DNA of 64,000 nucleotides from Lysinibacillus odysseyi 34hs-1 = NBRC 100172. Its GTDB lineage: Bacteria > Bacillota > Bacilli > Bacillales_A > Planococcaceae. Position 1 is the stretch's first letter. The number at the start of each line of letters is the position of its first letter. Positions 53,945 to 64,000 of this stretch are shown piece after piece. Both the position numbers and the translations under genes were made by a program. The stretch covers positions 1 to 64,000 of the forward strand of contig NZ_BCVX01000009.1 in the NCBI RefSeq assembly GCF_001591965.1, given 5' to 3'. The notes beneath the pieces are model-generated. The model saw only the letters and a program-made list of their open reading frames with translations, was not told where the DNA came from and made no database searches.

Positions 53945-54811
53945 ATGGCAATTCGTAATCTATTTTCTAAAACAAAAAAGCGTTCGGTCGTAATTCAGCC
54001 AAGGGATGAGAAGGTATTTCCCGAAGGTTTAATGATGAAATGTCCTGAATGCCGAAAAATTCATTTAACAAAAGAGTTTCAGCAAAATCAGAAGGTTTGT
54101 CCAAGCTGTCAGCATCATTTAAAAATGACAGCAAGTGAACGAATCGCTGTTTTTTTAGATGAAGGAACATTCGAGAGTTTTGATGACCATCTTCAAACAA
54201 CAAATCCACTTCAATTTCCGGCATATGTTGATAAGGTGCAGGTGGATATGAAAAAGACAGGGCTTAATGAGGCTGTTCTTACAGGGAAAGGCAAATTGCA
54301 GGGGCAAGATGTTATTGTGGCGGTAATGGATTCGCATTTCCGCATGGGATCGATGGGTTCTGTGGTAGGGGAAAAAATTACACGCGCTATTGAACGGGCA
54401 ACAGAAGAACGTGTGCCATTCATCATCTTTACAGCAAGCGGCGGTGCCCGGATGCAAGAAGGTGTATTATCGCTTATGCAAATGGCAAAAACAAGCGTAG
54501 CATTAAAGCGGCATAGCGAGGAAGGGCTGCTATATATTTCGATTTTGACACATCCAACAACAGGTGGTGTATCGGCCAGCTTCGCTTCTATTGGAGACTA
54601 TAATATTGCAGAACCGCAGGCATTAATTGGTTTTGCCGGCCGCCGGGTCATTGAGCAGACGGTGCGGGAAAAACTGCCGGAAGATTTCCAAACAGCAGAG
54701 TTTTTGCTTGCCCATGGGCAGCTTGACGCTATTTTCCATCGCCATGAAATGCGGGAAAAGGTTGCAATGCTAGTGAAGCTACATGTGAAGGGGGATGTAT
54801 CCCATGTCTAA
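53945..54811 (+). CDS. accD: Acetyl-CoA carboxylase carboxyltransferase beta subunit
   Basis: 288 residues. N-terminal four-cysteine zinc finger CPEC-(15)-CPSC at about 34-56, then the carboxyltransferase crotonase fold (about 60-288) with [36 protein letters not shown] and the [12 protein letters not shown] oxyanion region. Forms malonyl-CoA with AccA for fatty acid synthesis. Overlaps accA by eight bases. ATG after AAGGGGGAAG. Confidence 0.96.
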   Translation: MAIRNLFSKTKKRSVVIQPRDEKVFPEGLMMKCPECRKIHLTKEFQQNQKVCPSCQHHLKMTASERIAVFLDEGTFESFDDHLQTTNPLQFPAYVDKVQVDMKKTGLNEAVLTGKGKLQGQDVIVAVMDSHFRMGSMGSVVGEKITRAIERATEERVPFIIFTASGGARMQEGVLSLMQMAKTSVALKRHSEEGLLYISILTHPTTGGVSASFASIGDYNIAEPQALIGFAGRRVIEQTVREKLPEDFQTAEFLLAHGQLDAIFHRHEMREKVAMLVKLHVKGDVSHV

Positions 54812-55760
54812 ACCAATGGCATTTGAAGAGCCCGTCATTAAGCTGCGGGAAAAAATTGAAGAGCTAAAACAGATTGCCGAAACGGCAGACGTTGATATGA
54901 ATGGAGAAATTGGCAAGCTGGAGGAACGATTATTCCAGTTGGAGCAAAGCATATACAGCAATATGGAGCCATGGGACCGCGTCCAGGTAGCAAGACATCC
55001 GGAACGCCCGACAACGTTAGACTATATCGGATTGCTGTTTGAGCATTTTATTGAATTGCACGGCGATCGTGTCTATGGTGATGACGCTGCCATTGTAGGA
55101 GGCATTGCCTCATTTAACGGCCAGCCGATTACCATTATCGGCCATCAGCGGGGGAAAACAACGAAGGAAAATATTCGCCGGAATTTTGGGATGCCGCATC
55201 CAGAAGGCTACAGAAAGGCACTTCGTCTAATGAAGCAGGCGGAAAAGTTCAATCGACCGATTATATGTTTTATCGATACAAAAGGAGCATATCCTGGTAA
55301 GGCTGCAGAGGAGCGCGGACAAAGTGAAGCAATCGCCAGAAATCTATTTGAGATGGCAGGTCTACGGGTACCGGTCATTAGTATTGTTATTGGCGAAGGC
55401 GGGAGCGGGGGTGCCCTTGCGCTAGGAGTCGCCAATAAAATTCTCATGCTGGAAAACTCTACTTATTCCGTCATCTCGCCGGAGGGGGCAGCTTCGATTT
55501 TATGGAAAGACGCCGCGTTGGCTAAGCAGGCGGCTGAAGCGATGAAAATTACCGCGATGGACTTAAAGGGAATGGGGATCATTGACGGGATTATTCCGGA
55601 AGTGGCGGGCGGTGCACACCGTAATATTTCCAAACAGGCCCTTACAATGCAGGAATGCATAGCTGATACGCTGGCTGAGCTGAATAAGTTGTCTCCAGAA
55701 CAGCTTGTTGAAGCAAGATACGAGAAATTTAAACAGATCGGCGAATACGAAGAAATATAG
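54804..55760 (+). CDS. accA: Acetyl-CoA carboxylase carboxyltransferase alpha subunit
   Basis: 318 residues, the family length. Starts inside accD at the ATG nine bases after GGGGG; an ATG three codons upstream directly abuts that ribosome site and is rejected. Carboxyltransferase features: a coiled N-terminus (about 8-50), [44 protein letters not shown] and [17 protein letters not shown]. Partner of AccD. Followed by a terminator before pfkA, so glycolysis genes are separately transcribed. Confidence 0.96.
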   Translation: MSKPMAFEEPVIKLREKIEELKQIAETADVDMNGEIGKLEERLFQLEQSIYSNMEPWDRVQVARHPERPTTLDYIGLLFEHFIELHGDRVYGDDAAIVGGIASFNGQPITIIGHQRGKTTKENIRRNFGMPHPEGYRKALRLMKQAEKFNRPIICFIDTKGAYPGKAAEERGQSEAIARNLFEMAGLRVPVISIVIGEGGSGGALALGVANKILMLENSTYSVISPEGAASILWKDAALAKQAAEAMKITAMDLKGMGIIDGIIPEVAGGAHRNISKQALTMQECIADTLAELNKLSPEQLVEARYEKFKQIGEYEEI

Positions 55761-55816
55761 AATCATTATCAAACACCTGTATAAATTAGCTTGTTTTGGA
55801 AAAAGTAATAAAGAGT

Positions 55817-55851
55817 AAAGGATGTGAATACGCATCCTTTATTCTTTTTAA
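55817..55851 (+). terminator. accDA operon terminator
   Basis: AAAGGATG (55817-55824) pairs with CATCCTTT (55833-55840), tail ATTCTTTTT. Confidence 0.75.
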
Positions 55852-57145
<1,294 letters not shown>

Positions 57146-57168
57146 GATGAAAACGGAGCGGATGTTAT

Positions 57169-58929
57169 ATGAGAAAAACAAAAATTGTTTGTACAATTGG
57201 ACCAGCTAGTGAATCACCAGAAATGCTTGAGCAGCTTATTAAAGCAGGGATGAATGTAGCGCGCCTTAACTTTTCACACGGGTCGCATGAAGAGCATGCA
57301 ATTCGTATTGCGTCGATTCGTGATGCAGCAGAAAAAGTAGGGAAACCGGTGGGAATTCTGCTGGATACAAAGGGGCCGGAAATCCGTACGCATACGATGG
57401 AAAACGGTGAGCTCCACCTTGTCACAGGACAAGTAATCGATATTTCGATGAAGGAAGTTGTCGGAAATGAAAGTGTATTTTCGGTAACTTATGAACAATT
57501 AATCGAGGATGTAGACCAAAACGATATTATTTTACTGGATGACGGGTTGATTGAGCTTCGTGTACTGGCAAAAGATTTGGAGCGCGGTTTGATCCATACA
57601 ATTGTTGAAAATGCCGGCGTTTTAAAAAATAAAAAAGGCGTGAATGTACCGGGCGTTGCGATTAAATTGCCTGGTATTACAGAAAAGGATGCACAGGATA
57701 TTCTTTTCGGTATTGAACAAGGCGTCGATTTTATTGCTGCATCTTTTGTCCGTACAGCGAAGGATGTACTTGAAATCCGGGAATTATTAGAGCAAAATAA
57801 CGGCTCGCATATTCAAATTATCCCTAAAATTGAAAACCAGGAAGGCGTAGACAATATTGATGCGATTATCGAGGTGTCTGACGGTCTAATGGTGGCAAGG
57901 GGTGACCTAGGGGTAGAGATTCCGGCAGAAGAAGTGCCGCTTGTGCAAAAATCCTTGATCAAAAAGTGCAACCAGGTGGGCAAGCCGGTAATCACAGCTA
58001 CACAAATGCTCGATTCTATGCAGCGTAATCCCCGCCCGACACGTGCAGAAGCATCCGATGTAGCGAATGCCATTATGGATGGGACAGATGCGATTATGCT
58101 TTCAGGAGAGACAGCGGCAGGTCTTTATCCACTTGAGTCCGTACAGACGATGTATAAAATTGCCGACCGTACAGAACAGGCATTGAACTACCGTCAAATT
58201 GTATCTGAGCGCAGCCGTGAAAAAGAAGCAAATATGACGGAGGCTATCTCCCAGGCTGTAGCGTACACTTCTATTAATCTGAATGTTAAGGCAGTGCTTG
58301 CTCCTACAGAAAGTGGGAATACCGCAAAAATGATTGCAAAATATCGTCCGGGCGTGCCGATTGTAGCTGTTACCGGTTCGGTCAATACAGCGCAGATGCT
58401 GACACTTGTGTGGGGCGTGCAGCCGATTGTATGCGAGCGTGTGCAGACAACGGATGAAATTCTGGAGCTTGCTGTTGACGAATCATTAAAACACGGATAT
58501 GTAAACCACGGCGATGCAGTAGTTATTACGGCAGGTGTTCCGGTTGGTGAAGCAGGAACGACCAACTTGATGAAAGTGCATATCATTGGCGACCTTTTAG
58601 CGCGTGGACAAGGTGTTGGGAAAGCGTCGGTTGTAGGAAAAGCAGTAATAGCAAAAAATGCCGGTGAAGCATTAGCCTATGAGACAGAAGGATGCATTTT
58701 AGTAACAGTGGGCTCTGATCGTGAAATGATGCCGGCAATTGAAAATTGTGCAGGAATTATCGCCGAAGAAGGCGGATTGACAAGTCATGCTGCTGTTGTC
58801 GGCTTAAGTCTAGGCATCCCGGTCATCGTCGGAGTGAAGGAAGCAACAACTCTTATCAGACATGGGCAGGAAATTACGATGGATGCAGAAACAGGCGTCA
58901 TTTATAAAGGTCATGCAAGCGTTCTTTAA
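57169..58929 (+). CDS. pyk: Pyruvate kinase with C-terminal PEP-utilizer domain
   Basis: 586 residues. Catalytic barrel at about 1-330 ([64 protein letters not shown]), regulatory C-domain at about 345-470, and an added PEP-utilizing domain at about 485-586 with [21 protein letters not shown]. This extra domain, with its swivelling His motif, is typical of Bacillus/Geobacillus pyruvate kinases. Converts phosphoenolpyruvate to pyruvate with ATP formation. GGAGCGG serves as ribosome site; followed by a terminator. Confidence 0.97.
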   Translation: MRKTKIVCTIGPASESPEMLEQLIKAGMNVARLNFSHGSHEEHAIRIASIRDAAEKVGKPVGILLDTKGPEIRTHTMENGELHLVTGQVIDISMKEVVGNESVFSVTYEQLIEDVDQNDIILLDDGLIELRVLAKDLERGLIHTIVENAGVLKNKKGVNVPGVAIKLPGITEKDAQDILFGIEQGVDFIAASFVRTAKDVLEIRELLEQNNGSHIQIIPKIENQEGVDNIDAIIEVSDGLMVARGDLGVEIPAEEVPLVQKSLIKKCNQVGKPVITATQMLDSMQRNPRPTRAEASDVANAIMDGTDAIMLSGETAAGLYPLESVQTMYKIADRTEQALNYRQIVSERSREKEANMTEAISQAVAYTSINLNVKAVLAPTESGNTAKMIAKYRPGVPIVAVTGSVNTAQMLTLVWGVQPIVCERVQTTDEILELAVDESLKHGYVNHGDAVVITAGVPVGEAGTTNLMKVHIIGDLLARGQGVGKASVVGKAVIAKNAGEALAYETEGCILVTVGSDREMMPAIENCAGIIAEEGGLTSHAAVVGLSLGIPVIVGVKEATTLIRHGQEITMDAETGVIYKGHASVL

Positions 58930-58980
58930 GAAATAAAAGAGCATCTGCAAAAGCAACGCTCATAAAAAATACAGAACAAA

Positions 58981-59026
58981 AAATAGAGCCTCTTGAAAGC
59001 TTCGTCTTTCCAGAGGCTTTATTTGT
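58981..59026 (+). terminator. pfkA-pyk terminator
   Basis: AAATAGAGCCTCTTGAAAG pairs with CTTTCCAGAGGCTTTATTT with one bulge. Confidence 0.83.
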
Positions 59027-59130
59027 TTATTCTCCTTGCATGACGGGGTTTTATTCAATCATACCTATAATAAAAAGTTGTACATGAAACTTTTTAACGG
59101 CTGACTCGTATATAGTAGGGGGTGAAGAAA

Positions 59131-59520
59131 ATGAGGAATCTCTTTATAGTATTCATTGCTTTTGTCTTGGCGGAAATAGCAGCGATTATCGTGGTGGGCA
59201 ATTGGCTCGGTGTATTTCCGACTCTATTACTGCTGATCGCTACAAGTGTTCTTGGAGTGTACCTGTTAAAAAAACGAGGTAGCGAGTCTTTAAAGGAAAT
59301 TCAGCGTTCGATTGCAAATGGACAAGCCCCTGGTATTGCGCTTATGGAAGCGTTTATGATGTTTATAGGAGCTGTACTGCTTGTACTGCCTGGTTTTTTA
59401 TCGGATATTGTCGGATTGCTGATGCTAACCTCTACAACGCGTAATCTTTTCAAGCCGCTTATTTTTATGTGGCTGCGCAAAAAAATGAAAAACCATCATA
59501 CAATTATCGTGCAAAGATAG
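59131..59520 (+). CDS. fxsA: FxsA family membrane protein
   Basis: 129 residues. Four hydrophobic helices: LFIVFIAFVLAEIAAIIVVGNWLG, LLLLIATSVLGVYLL, MEAFMMFIGAVLLVLPGFL and the tail. GFLSDIVGLLML is a typical FxsA signature. Known in E. coli for countering phage exclusion and in Bacilli as a membrane protein of unclear role. The ATG at 59131 is seven bases after AGGGGGTG; a GTG three codons earlier lies in the ribosome site. Its 3' end overlaps the convergent ytvI gene by 17 bases. Confidence 0.88.
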   Translation: MRNLFIVFIAFVLAEIAAIIVVGNWLGVFPTLLLLIATSVLGVYLLKKRGSESLKEIQRSIANGQAPGIALMEAFMMFIGAVLLVLPGFLSDIVGLLMLTSTTRNLFKPLIFMWLRKKMKNHHTIIVQR

Positions 59521-60457
59521 ATTTTTCCTTAAGCTTTACGGCAAGCAGCAAAAAGAATGGGCTTAGTAAAATACCGTAAAAGCCGAATAATAAAACAGAG
59601 GCGGCGCTGATGAAAAATGTATGGATTGTCCGAACATGGAAAGTGGACGCCCATAGATAGGATTCGGTTAGCTGCCTTGTTGTTTGGATAAAGATATACA
59701 AGACGATGATTGCAATACATAGAATAACTTTATCCACTATATAGAAATAAATGGCTAAAGGCACAAGGATAAGGCCAATCCCGAAGAACGGCAGGCAATC
59801 TGCCAAAGCGATAAAGAAGGCCTTTTGCCAAGGGAAACTGAATCCAAGCAGCCAAAAGCCGAGTACTAATAGTAAAAACGTTACTATCAGCAGCCGGATT
59901 TCTACATATAAGAAAGTAGTAAATAGATGCATAGCGCGTTCAAAATAGCTTTTCCACGTTTGTCGTACCGATTTTGGGGTATAGATGAAAAACCAGTACC
60001 TGTCCCTTTTACTTTCAAACAATGAAAAGTAGAAGGCCATAATAAAGATGATTACCTCAAAGAAATAGCTGAAAAGCTCTTTCGTGAGGTTAATACCGAC
60101 AGAAGCTATTTGGTCTACAGCTGATAAAGCAGCTTCCATCATTGCCTGCAATATTGGATGCGAAAAAATATCGCTATTTACAAGCTCCTGAATTTGTGGA
60201 AAAACGATTATAAAGCTATCGATTATAAAGCGGACTAAAAAATACATTCCGTAAAAGAAAGAGATGGTGGTGAAAAATACTACCAACACGTATGGAATAC
60301 GCAGCTTCTTATAAAAGAAGAGCAAAAATGGATGAAATAAAGTAGCGAAAAATATGCCGAGCGTAATAGGGGAAACGACAATCATAAGTAGTAAATATGA
60401 CAAAAGAAGTGCAATTTTCTTAGTGCTTTCGTAGGAAAAGTTAAATAAATTATTCAT
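59504..60457 (-). CDS. ytvI: AI-2E family transporter-like membrane protein (YtvI)
   Basis: 317 residues, shorter than B. subtilis YtvI (about 370). Seven or eight hydrophobic helices in the order of the AI-2E/UPF0118 family, including ALADCLPFFGIGLILVPLAIYFYI near residue 218 (the family's P-F-x-G-x-G block) and FYGILLSPFFLLLAVKL at the end. B. subtilis YtvI is a sporulation membrane protein in the same locus. Precise transport substrate not known. GAGGTGAG precedes the ATG. Convergent with fxsA. Confidence 0.85.
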   Translation of the reverse strand: MNNLFNFSYESTKKIALLLSYLLLMIVVSPITLGIFFATLFHPFLLFFYKKLRIPYVLVVFFTTISFFYGMYFLVRFIIDSFIIVFPQIQELVNSDIFSHPILQAMMEAALSAVDQIASVGINLTKELFSYFFEVIIFIMAFYFSLFESKRDRYWFFIYTPKSVRQTWKSYFERAMHLFTTFLYVEIRLLIVTFLLLVLGFWLLGFSFPWQKAFFIALADCLPFFGIGLILVPLAIYFYIVDKVILCIAIIVLYIFIQTTRQLTESYLWASTFHVRTIHTFFISAASVLLFGFYGILLSPFFLLLAVKLKEKSIFAR

Positions 60458-60573
60458 TTAAAAACAGCTCACCTCTATTTTATGTTGGGTATATCTCGTT
60501 CGAATCTTGAATTTCTCTCTAAAGCACTATTTTTATATGTCATGCGCGTTTTTCTTAAGTTAGTTCCTTTTCA

Positions 60574-60602
60574 TTCACAAAGCCGTCAAAATTGATTATA
60601 AT
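60574..60602 (+). promoter_or_regulatory. citZ promoter
   Basis: TTCACA (60574-60579), 17 bases, TATAAT (60597-60602). Confidence 0.7.
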
Positions 60603-60608
60603 GGTACA

Positions 60609-60622
60609 TGTAAGCGATTTAC
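60609..60622 (+). promoter_or_regulatory. Candidate CcpA cre site at citZ
   Basis: TGTAAGCGATTTAC fits the cre consensus TGWAANCGNTNWCA at 12 of 14 positions and lies right at the predicted transcription start, a repressing position. CcpA repression of citZ is established in B. subtilis. Confidence 0.55.
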
Positions 60623-60715
60623 TTATAGGTTCATTGAGCAGAACTATAGGTGCTTTTATCTTATGAAAAAAGAAAGCACTTACAAACAACTATAATCATG
60701 AAGGAGCGATTTACT

Positions 60716-61831
60716 ATGTCAACAACTAAAGGTTTAGAGGGCATCGTAGCAGCGGAATCAAAAATTAGTTCGATCATCGATGATACACTTACATATGTAG
60801 GTTATAACATCGACGATTTAACAAACAACGCATCTTTTGAAGAAATTATTTACTTACTATGGCATACTCGTTTACCAAAAGCGGACGAGCTTGCTGAGCT
60901 AAAACAACAATTAGCAGATAATATGGACGTGCCGGCTGCCATTTACGACCTATTCAAATCTATGCCGCTTAACACAGTACATCCAATGGCTGCATTACGT
61001 ACAGCTGTATCATTACTTGGTACATTTGATGAAGAAGCTGATGTAATGGAAACTGAAGCAAACTACCGTAAAGCAATTCGTTTACAAGCGAAAATTGCAA
61101 CTGTAGTAACTGCTTTCTCTCGTATCCGTAAAGGATTAGAGCCAATTGCTCCTAAACCAGAACTTGGCTATGCAGCTAACTTCTTATACATGCTATCTGG
61201 TGAAGAGCCAGAAGCAATCGCAATCGAAGCATTCGACAAAGCGTTAATCTTACACGCTGACCACGAATTAAATGCTTCTACATTCACAGCTCGTGTTTGT
61301 GTAGCTACATTATCTGACGTATACTCTGGTGTAACTGCTGCAATCGGCGCATTAAAAGGTCCTTTACACGGCGGTGCTAACGAGCAAGTTATGAAGATGT
61401 TATCAGAAATCGGTTCAATCGATAACGTAGAATCTTACATCCAAGGTAAACTTGATAACAAAGAGAAAATCATGGGATTCGGTCACCGCGTATACCGCAA
61501 AGGCGACCCACGTGCACCACACTTACGTGAAATGTCTCAAAAATTGACTGCTTTAACTGGTAAACCGGAATTATACGAAATGTCAGTGAAAATCCACGAC
61601 ATGATCGTAGAGCAAAAAGGTCTTCCAGCGAACGTAGACTTCTTCTCAGCATCAGTTTATGATTCTTTAGGTATTGAACATGACTTATTCACACCAATCT
61701 TCGCAGTATCTCGTACTTCAGGTTGGGTAGCACATATCCTTGAGCAATATGCTAATAACCGCTTGATCCGTCCACGTGCAGAGTATGTTGGACCAGGAAT
61801 GCAAAAATACGTTCCAATCAACGAGCGCTAA
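60716..61831 (+). CDS. citZ: Citrate synthase
   Basis: 371 residues, type II small citrate synthase of Gram-positive bacteria. Start at the ATG nine bases after AAGGAGC gives MSTTKGLEGIVAAESKISSIID. Catalytic residues in LHADHELNASTF (His), GFGHRVYRKGDPRA (His) and SVYDSLGIEHDLFTPIFAVSRTSGW (Asp/Arg). Oxaloacetate plus acetyl-CoA to citrate. First gene of the TCA cluster citZ-icd-mdh. Strong codon bias (GCT, GGT, TTA, AAA rich) compared with neighbours suggests high expression. Confidence 0.96.
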   Translation: MSTTKGLEGIVAAESKISSIIDDTLTYVGYNIDDLTNNASFEEIIYLLWHTRLPKADELAELKQQLADNMDVPAAIYDLFKSMPLNTVHPMAALRTAVSLLGTFDEEADVMETEANYRKAIRLQAKIATVVTAFSRIRKGLEPIAPKPELGYAANFLYMLSGEEPEAIAIEAFDKALILHADHELNASTFTARVCVATLSDVYSGVTAAIGALKGPLHGGANEQVMKMLSEIGSIDNVESYIQGKLDNKEKIMGFGHRVYRKGDPRAPHLREMSQKLTALTGKPELYEMSVKIHDMIVEQKGLPANVDFFSASVYDSLGIEHDLFTPIFAVSRTSGWVAHILEQYANNRLIRPRAEYVGPGMQKYVPINER

Positions 61832-61910
61832 TTTAGAAAATATGCTAAACTAATCTAGGACTGTGTGCTTTACACGGTCCTGGATTTTCGAATATAGGAG
61901 GCAAATATTC

Positions 61911-63173
61911 ATGACGAACAAAATCGTAGTAGAAAATGGCGTGTTAAACGTCCCAAATAATCCTGTGATCCCTTTCATCGAGGGTGACGGTATTGGTCCA
62001 GATATCTGGGCAGCAGCTTCTCGTGTTATCGATGCAGCTGTAGAAAAAGCTTACAATGGTGAAAAGAAAATCGAATGGTTAGAAGTTTTAGCTGGTGAAA
62101 AAGCATTCAACCAAACTGGCGAATGGTTACCACAAGAAACTTTAGATAAAATCAACGAATACTTAATCGCAATCAAAGGTCCTTTAACAACTCCAATCGG
62201 TGGCGGTATCCGTTCCCTAAACGTAGCATTACGTCAAGAGCTTGACCTATATGTATGCCTACGTCCAGTACGTCACTTTGATGGTGTACCTTCTCCAGTT
62301 AAACGTCCTGAAGATGTAGAAATGGTTATTTTCCGTGAAAATACTGAAGACATCTACGCAGGTATCGAATACAAAGCTGGTTCAGACGAGCAAAAGAAAT
62401 TATTAAACTTCTTACAAACTGAGCTTGGCGTTAACAAAATCCGTTTCCCAGAAACTTCTGGTTTAGGTATCAAACCTGTATCTCAAGAAGGTACTGAGCG
62501 TTTAGTTCGTGCTGCAATTGAGTACGCTATTAAACACAACAAACCAACTGTTACTTTAGTACACAAAGGTAACATCATGAAGTTCACAGAAGGTGGCTTC
62601 AAAACTTGGGGTTACGATTTAGCTGAAAAAGAATTCGGCGACAAAGTATTCACTTGGAACCAATACGATGCAATCAAAGCTGAGCAAGGCGAAGCTGCTG
62701 CTAACGAAGCACAATCAAAAGCTGTTGCAGAAGGCAAAATCATCGTAAAAGATTCTATCGCTGATATCTTCTTACAACAAATCTTAACTCGTCCAACTGA
62801 GTTCGATGTAGTAGCTACTATGAACTTAAACGGTGACTACATTTCTGATGCATTAGCTGCACAAGTTGGTGGTATCGGTATCGCTCCAGGTGCTAACATT
62901 AACTACGTAACTGGCCATGCGATCTTCGAAGCTACTCACGGTACAGCACCAAAATATGCAGGTCAAGATAAAGTAAACCCATCATCAGTTTTACTTTCAG
63001 GCGTATTAATGCTTGAACACCTTGGCTGGCAAGAAGCTGCTGACATGATCACAAAATCTGTAGAGAAAACAATCTCTTCTAAGTATGTAACTTATGACTT
63101 CGCTCGTTTAATGGACGGCGCTACAGAAGTGAAATGCTCAGAGTTCGCTAACAAATTAATCGAAAACCTATAA
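61911..63173 (+). CDS. icd: Isocitrate dehydrogenase (NADP)
   Basis: 420 residues; B. subtilis Icd is 423. ATG eight to nine bases after AGGAGG. Contains [13 protein letters not shown] at the start, the substrate serine loop [21 protein letters not shown] (about 100-120), [20 protein letters not shown] and [21 protein letters not shown] near the C-terminus, which binds the NADP adenine. Isocitrate to 2-oxoglutarate. Follows citZ with an 80-base gap; the codon bias matches citZ. Ends before a strong terminator. Confidence 0.96.
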   Translation: MTNKIVVENGVLNVPNNPVIPFIEGDGIGPDIWAAASRVIDAAVEKAYNGEKKIEWLEVLAGEKAFNQTGEWLPQETLDKINEYLIAIKGPLTTPIGGGIRSLNVALRQELDLYVCLRPVRHFDGVPSPVKRPEDVEMVIFRENTEDIYAGIEYKAGSDEQKKLLNFLQTELGVNKIRFPETSGLGIKPVSQEGTERLVRAAIEYAIKHNKPTVTLVHKGNIMKFTEGGFKTWGYDLAEKEFGDKVFTWNQYDAIKAEQGEAAANEAQSKAVAEGKIIVKDSIADIFLQQILTRPTEFDVVATMNLNGDYISDALAAQVGGIGIAPGANINYVTGHAIFEATHGTAPKYAGQDKVNPSSVLLSGVLMLEHLGWQEAADMITKSVEKTISSKYVTYDFARLMDGATEVKCSEFANKLIENL

Positions 63174-63734
63174 TTCTCCGATTTTCCATGTAAGTACATG
63201 TGAATTTTCTCACAAATTACTTGATTTTGGATAATTATTAGGGAAATGTTCTATATAAGCAGCGATGCTTTGTACGTAAGGTGTAGAATTTACTCCGCCT
63301 TGTACAAAAAGAGGGAAGAGACTAGTCTCTTCCCTCTTTTTATATGGAAATGTGGACAATATTGGAAGATTAAGGTCCATATATTGAAACTCTTAACTGA
63401 ATACACTACACTAAAAATGGAAGCTGTTTCTTTATATATAAAAGAAAAAACCATTGATAAAAAAGCTTTTAAGCTGGAAAAGCTTCCTTGTTATAGTATT
63501 TTCACATGGTTCGATAAAGTAGGAAATGTGTAGAATAGAAATGATGGTAAAGCCAATGAAATGGCCCTAGAAGACGATGTGGAAACTGGCAATTGTGCTA
63601 ATCGATAATCCAGTGGGATAGTATAGCAAAAAGCAGTACATAATACCGGCTTAAATCTTTTGTTTACATGATTGATTCGGGTAAGAAGCGGGAAGAGTGT
63701 AAAATCTATATCTTAAATAAAGGAGCGTATTCAC
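63174..63734. other. icd-mdh intergenic region with terminator
   Basis: A perfect stem AAAAAGAGGGAAGAGACT/AGTCTCTTCCCTCTTTTT at 63306-63342 ends icd. A 38-codon frame at 63418-63533 (MEAVSLYIKEKTIDKK...) has no ribosome site and is not called. The rest holds nothing I can name; mdh probably has its own promoter in the last 100 bases. Confidence 0.6.
63306..63342 (+). terminator. icd terminator
   Basis: Eighteen-base stem without a real loop, followed by T-run; one of the strongest terminators here. Confidence 0.87.
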
Positions 63735-64000
63735 ATGGCATTGAAACGTAAAAAAATCTCTGTAATTGGTGGGGGATTCACAGGTGCAACAGCAGCATTT
63801 TTGGCGGCACAAAAAGAACTTGGTGATGTAGTGCTAGTAGATATACCGGCAGCTGAAAATCCAACGAAGGGCAAAGCTTTGGATATGTGGGAAGCTGCGC
63901 CTGTCCAAGGGTATGATGCATATGTAAAAGGGACGTCTGATTATGCAGATACGGCTGATTCAGATGTAGTCATTATTACCGCTGGGGTTGCACGCAAGCC
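63735..64000 (+). CDS. mdh: Malate dehydrogenase, N-terminal part (runs off the window)
   Basis: The first 88 codons are visible. [25 protein letters not shown] has the NAD-binding GGGFTG loop (typical of lactate-dehydrogenase-like MDH of Bacilli), followed by the acidic end of strand two in [31 protein letters not shown] and [12 protein letters not shown] follows AAGGAGCG. Malate to oxaloacetate, completing citZ-icd-mdh. The frame is open at 64000; the C-terminal two thirds are outside the window. Confidence 0.95.
   Translation, partial: MALKRKKISVIGGGFTGATAAFLAAQKELGDVVLVDIPAAENPTKGKALDMWEAAPVQGYDAYVKGTSDYADTADSDVVIITAGVARK

Noticed and set aside
63418-63533. 38-codon frame between icd and mdh
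   Set aside because: No ribosome site and low-complexity Lys-rich composition.

Overview
The window reads as a contiguous piece of the chromosome of a low-GC, spore-forming Gram-positive bacterium of the Bacillaceae/Planococcaceae type; a Solibacillus- or Lysinibacillus-like organism is the best guess. The basis is a spore alpha/beta-type SASP gene, EzrA, AcuABC, strong AGGAGG ribosome sites, several TTG/GTG starts, a tyrS T-box, and a gene order that from acuC to mdh closely follows the Bacillus subtilis acu-acsA-tyrS-rpsD-ezrA-thiI-sspA-dnaE-accDA-pfkA-pyk-citZ-icd-mdh region. The genus is inferred; no rRNA or other marker settles it.

Layout. 1-7400 is an AT-rich accessory stretch: an ECF sigma factor with its membrane anti-sigma factor, a site-2-protease-like M50 protein, a rhomboid protease, a second histidyl-tRNA synthetase behind a histidine-rich leader peptide and terminator, a small stress membrane protein, a broken Nudix gene, and a family of short dispersed hairpin repeats. 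7449-11927 is the acetate module acuABC (minus) facing away from acsA (plus). 12152-16414 is the argCJBD arginine operon. 16604-23260 carries a class A penicillin-binding protein, T-box-controlled tyrS, a membrane-anchored PstS-like protein and a Yip1-family protein. 23370-27470 is a second accessory stretch: an SDR pseudogene with an internal deletion, a holin-like gene with an in-frame amber codon next to an M15 endolysin-like peptidase (probable phage lysis remnant), and a divergent TSUP permease/TrmB regulator pair sharing a palindromic operator.

27899-42892 is conserved core: rpsD, dgcP (ytrP), ytsP, hisJ, ezrA, nifZ-thiI, sspA-type SASP, an mbcS-like ligase, sppA-yteJ, tpx, ytxK and a Usp gene. 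43164-50065 holds ald coupled to an orphan ABC ATPase, an M24 peptidase, ytkL, ytoI, ytpI and nrnA. 50082-64000 holds dnaE, a FadR-type regulator heading accDA, then pfkA-pyk, fxsA, ytvI and the TCA genes citZ-icd-mdh, with mdh cut by the window end.

The genes centre on carbon flow: acetate activation and its acetylation control, glycolysis exit, malonyl-CoA formation and TCA entry, with alanine and branched-acid catabolism alongside. The most interesting unexplained signals are the His-codon leader/attenuator before the hisS paralogue, a multi-hairpin intergenic RNA candidate between yteJ and tpx, the amber-interrupted holin gene, a TGGTCAGACCA operator at the accDA regulator, and the sigma/anti-sigma/intramembrane-protease neighbourhood at the left end.
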